64,000 nt of DNA from Nothophaeocryptopus gaeumannii (taxonomy: Eukaryota > Ascomycota > Dothideomycetes > Mycosphaerellales > Mycosphaerellaceae). Positions 62,172 through 64,000 of the stretch are shown here, piece by piece; within the stretch, counting starts at the first letter, position 1, and every line of letters starts with the position of its first letter. The DNA lies in contig JASISA010000040.1 in the NCBI GenBank assembly GCA_031771865.1, forward strand, positions 1,116,001 through 1,180,000, given 5' to 3'. The translations under genes and the position numbers were made by a program. Under the pieces are notes generated by a model that searched no databases, had not been told where the DNA came from, and worked only from the letters and a program-made list of their open reading frames with translations.

Positions 62172-64000
62172 TCAGGAACACGTCGGAGGCGTACAGCCAG
62201 AGATGTCTGTTGCATCCAGCAAACCAGACGGATACGTTATTCCTTTGCTGCGATCGGCAGCAGTCGACCAACTACAGGTGCCGTCCACTAACCCGCTCTC
62301 GCGTGATTTTGGTGTAGCTCGTGCCGGACTCCTTGCGTCTTCTCGGTGCGATTTAGATCCTAGGGAGTCAATTTGATCTGGCCAATTCTTGATGCGTTGG
62401 CTTCCTTGGACCTCTCGGTCATCTTGGGAAGGCATGGACGTTGGCTCAGGGCTCATTAGCTCCAATATGTGGGTAAGACAATCAGCCAAGTCCGCCACCG
62501 AGTGTGCCAGATCGGAGGATGTGAAGCTAGCAATAGTGAATTCCCGAGACTGAGCAACTGCCGTAATGATGGTCCGCTCAGTAACATAGTCGTTGTGGGT
62601 CCTGAGCTGAGCTATCTTCAGCCGCTGGAGGTGTTGGCACAAGGCGTTCATTAAGGTAGAAGTCCGAGAGTCGACATATCCATAGTTGCCGTCTTTACTT
62701 TGGATATCTTTAAGAAATCCAAGCATCCTTTCGTATGCTGTGTTTCTACTTCCGGAGTGTACCGGCCCACTTGAGATAGACGATAGAGAAGAGGAGGACT
62801 TTACGCTGTGGCGGTTTCTGTTAGAGTTTTCTCCCGGTGACCTCTGCCGCTTGGACTTGCCGACTAGCCTCACTGTCGCTTGTGAGGTCGGATCAGCAGA
62901 TCTATGGACGACACGGCCGGCTCGGAGCTCGTTCAGCTCCCAAGTAGAGAGTTTCTCGGTAGGGATTAGGGCATCTGCACATAGCTGGGTCGGCTTGGGT
63001 GTCGAAGGTCCGCTCGGGGACTCCAGCTCCAATGCACTTTCTAGGCACTTCTTAGCCGATTTCCGCTCTTGTGGATCCATGACGACCATATTTAACAGGA
63101 GATCAACCAAGCCATTGGACTCCCAGTCGTTCAGCCGCTTGATTATCTTCTCACACCAAGGCAATCCTGCGCCTCTACCAGGATTGGGAAGCCCGTAGAA
63201 GTACTCGAAGATAACCACTCCAAACGACCAGATGTCAACCGTGTGTGTATACTTCAGATCTGAAGTGGAGTTGGACCCATAGAACATCGCGAGCTCAGGA
63301 GCAAGATACATGCTGGTTCCGCACAACGTCTTTAAATCTTCGCTTGCCTTAGATAGACCAAAGTCCCCGAATTTGATTCGGAAAGGGTCTCGAGACTGGA
63401 CGAGAATATTTTCGGGTTTGATATCTCGATGCACAATTGGTGGGATCTGTTCGTGAAGGTGGTTATGACCTCGTCTTCAGAGATGCCTCGCTGCTGGTGC
63501 TGCTGGAGAAGGTTTCCGAGAGGAAGGTATTCTAGAATCAGCTGGGGTTGCGGCTTTTCTATTACGGAATGTAGCCGGACCATATGCTCCTTAATAATAC
63601 GTTAGTGAAAGAAATCGGTTGCACCTGCAATAAATGCCATACTCACATGCGAGATCTGACGCATAAGCGATGCCTCTTTCCTCCAGTCGGACCTTTGAAG
63701 ACTGTGAAACTTCTTGGAAGCATATTCAAAGCCGGTGCTAACGTCCCAGACGCGTTTTACAATCGAGAAAGCTCCTTTCCCAAGCGTCTCTTGCTCGAGG
63801 AGGATAGGATCTTGGTTAGGAGTGTGTACTCCACTGGGAGCTGCCGTTGAAGAATTGCTTTGAATGCCAAGTGCCCCTAAAGGCAGGCTCGCCTTCGCCG
63901 CAGTGTCCTTTAGGAATTCGTCCACGTTCTCAAAATAAAAATCCGGAAATGAAGGCTTCGAGACGACGATCTGGAACTTGAGATTCGGGTCGAGTTGAAG
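62172..64000 (-). pseudogene. fungal protein kinase, N-terminus outside window, frame broken before HRD
   Basis: The frame is open to base 64000 (SKPSFPDFYFENVDEFLKDT), so the start lies beyond the window. Glycine loop LGKGAFSIVKRVW, ATP lysine in YASKKF, helix-C glutamate in RKEASLMRQ. An intron (63590-63646, GTGAGT..TTAAG) joins QISH to EHMVRLHSVIEKPQPQLILE. Hinge region EYLPLGNLLQQH. The frame then shifts near 63445. The next frame has LHEQIPPIVHRDIKPENILV, FGDFGLSKA and TSMYLAPELA, APE and a W-SFGVV segment. The lost stretch is part of helix E. A Ser-rich tail of about 240 residues ends at 62172. All catalytic residues exist, but not in one frame. A sequencing error would give the same picture. 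Confidence 0.75.

Overview
The window looks like an accessory, repeat-rich stretch of a filamentous ascomycete genome. Introns are short (39-82 nt) with GT..AG ends and CTAAC/CTGAC-like branch sites. The mobile elements are Ty1/copia, Tad-like LINE and pogo/Fot1 types. The gene families are typically fungal (DUF7924-like, fungal protein kinases, APH-type phosphotransferases, an NFX1-type helicase fused to CbbX-type AAA modules, Dicer-type RNase III). A Dothideomycete is my guess; the species cannot be named from sequence alone. No rRNA, tRNA, CRISPR array or telomere repeat was seen. The repeats do not look AT-converted, so strong RIP is not evident.

Layout. 0-2 kb: a divergent pair of small secreted protein genes, one intact and one cut off by a solo LTR. 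2-7.4 kb: LINE 3' ends, decayed gene pieces, one unknown two-exon gene and a solo LTR with target duplication. 7.5-12 kb: a complete, probably young Ty1/copia element (CopA). 12-14 kb: a decayed gene that recurs inverted at 34-35 kb. 14-19.3 kb: a second copia element (CopB) with LTRs, a half-tRNA-type primer site and 62-bp leader repeats, but a frame-broken polyprotein. 19.3-21 kb: a collagen-like gene and an unknown gene. 21-24.3 kb: a decayed T5orf172-like gene, a 5'-truncated LINE with a 17-bp target duplication, and a truncated conserved fungal gene.

24-31 kb: a six-exon helicase/zinc-finger/triple-AAA gene (1,629 aa) that has lost the helicase ATP-binding half and the end of its third AAA module, then a broken Dicer RNase III segment cut by a LINE. 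31-37 kb: a decayed kinase, a coiled-coil gene, nested LTRs and a patchwork of TE and gene pieces. 37-46.6 kb: single-copy genes (a tiny RanBP2-type zinc finger ORF, an intact APH-type phosphotransferase, a Cys-rich protein, an internally deleted metallophosphoesterase, a truncated DUF7924-like gene). 46.7-50 kb: a truncated copia element (CopC) joined to a 341-bp segment identical to one at 31 kb, then an ankyrin scrap. 50-60 kb: a conserved fungal gene with an in-frame stop, a LINE EN-RT body, pogo transposase sequences and two unknown genes. 60-64 kb: CopA remnants and a protein kinase running off the right edge.

The main theme is turnover. Many genes are cut exactly at repeats or carry internal deletions and frameshifts, while CopA, the collagen-like gene, the APH gene and the secreted protein gene remain open. 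The nearest thing to an unusual system is the helicase/AAA gene beside a Dicer RNase III remnant. Both families occur in RNA silencing or RNA surveillance, but here both are damaged, so a working pathway at this locus is doubtful.
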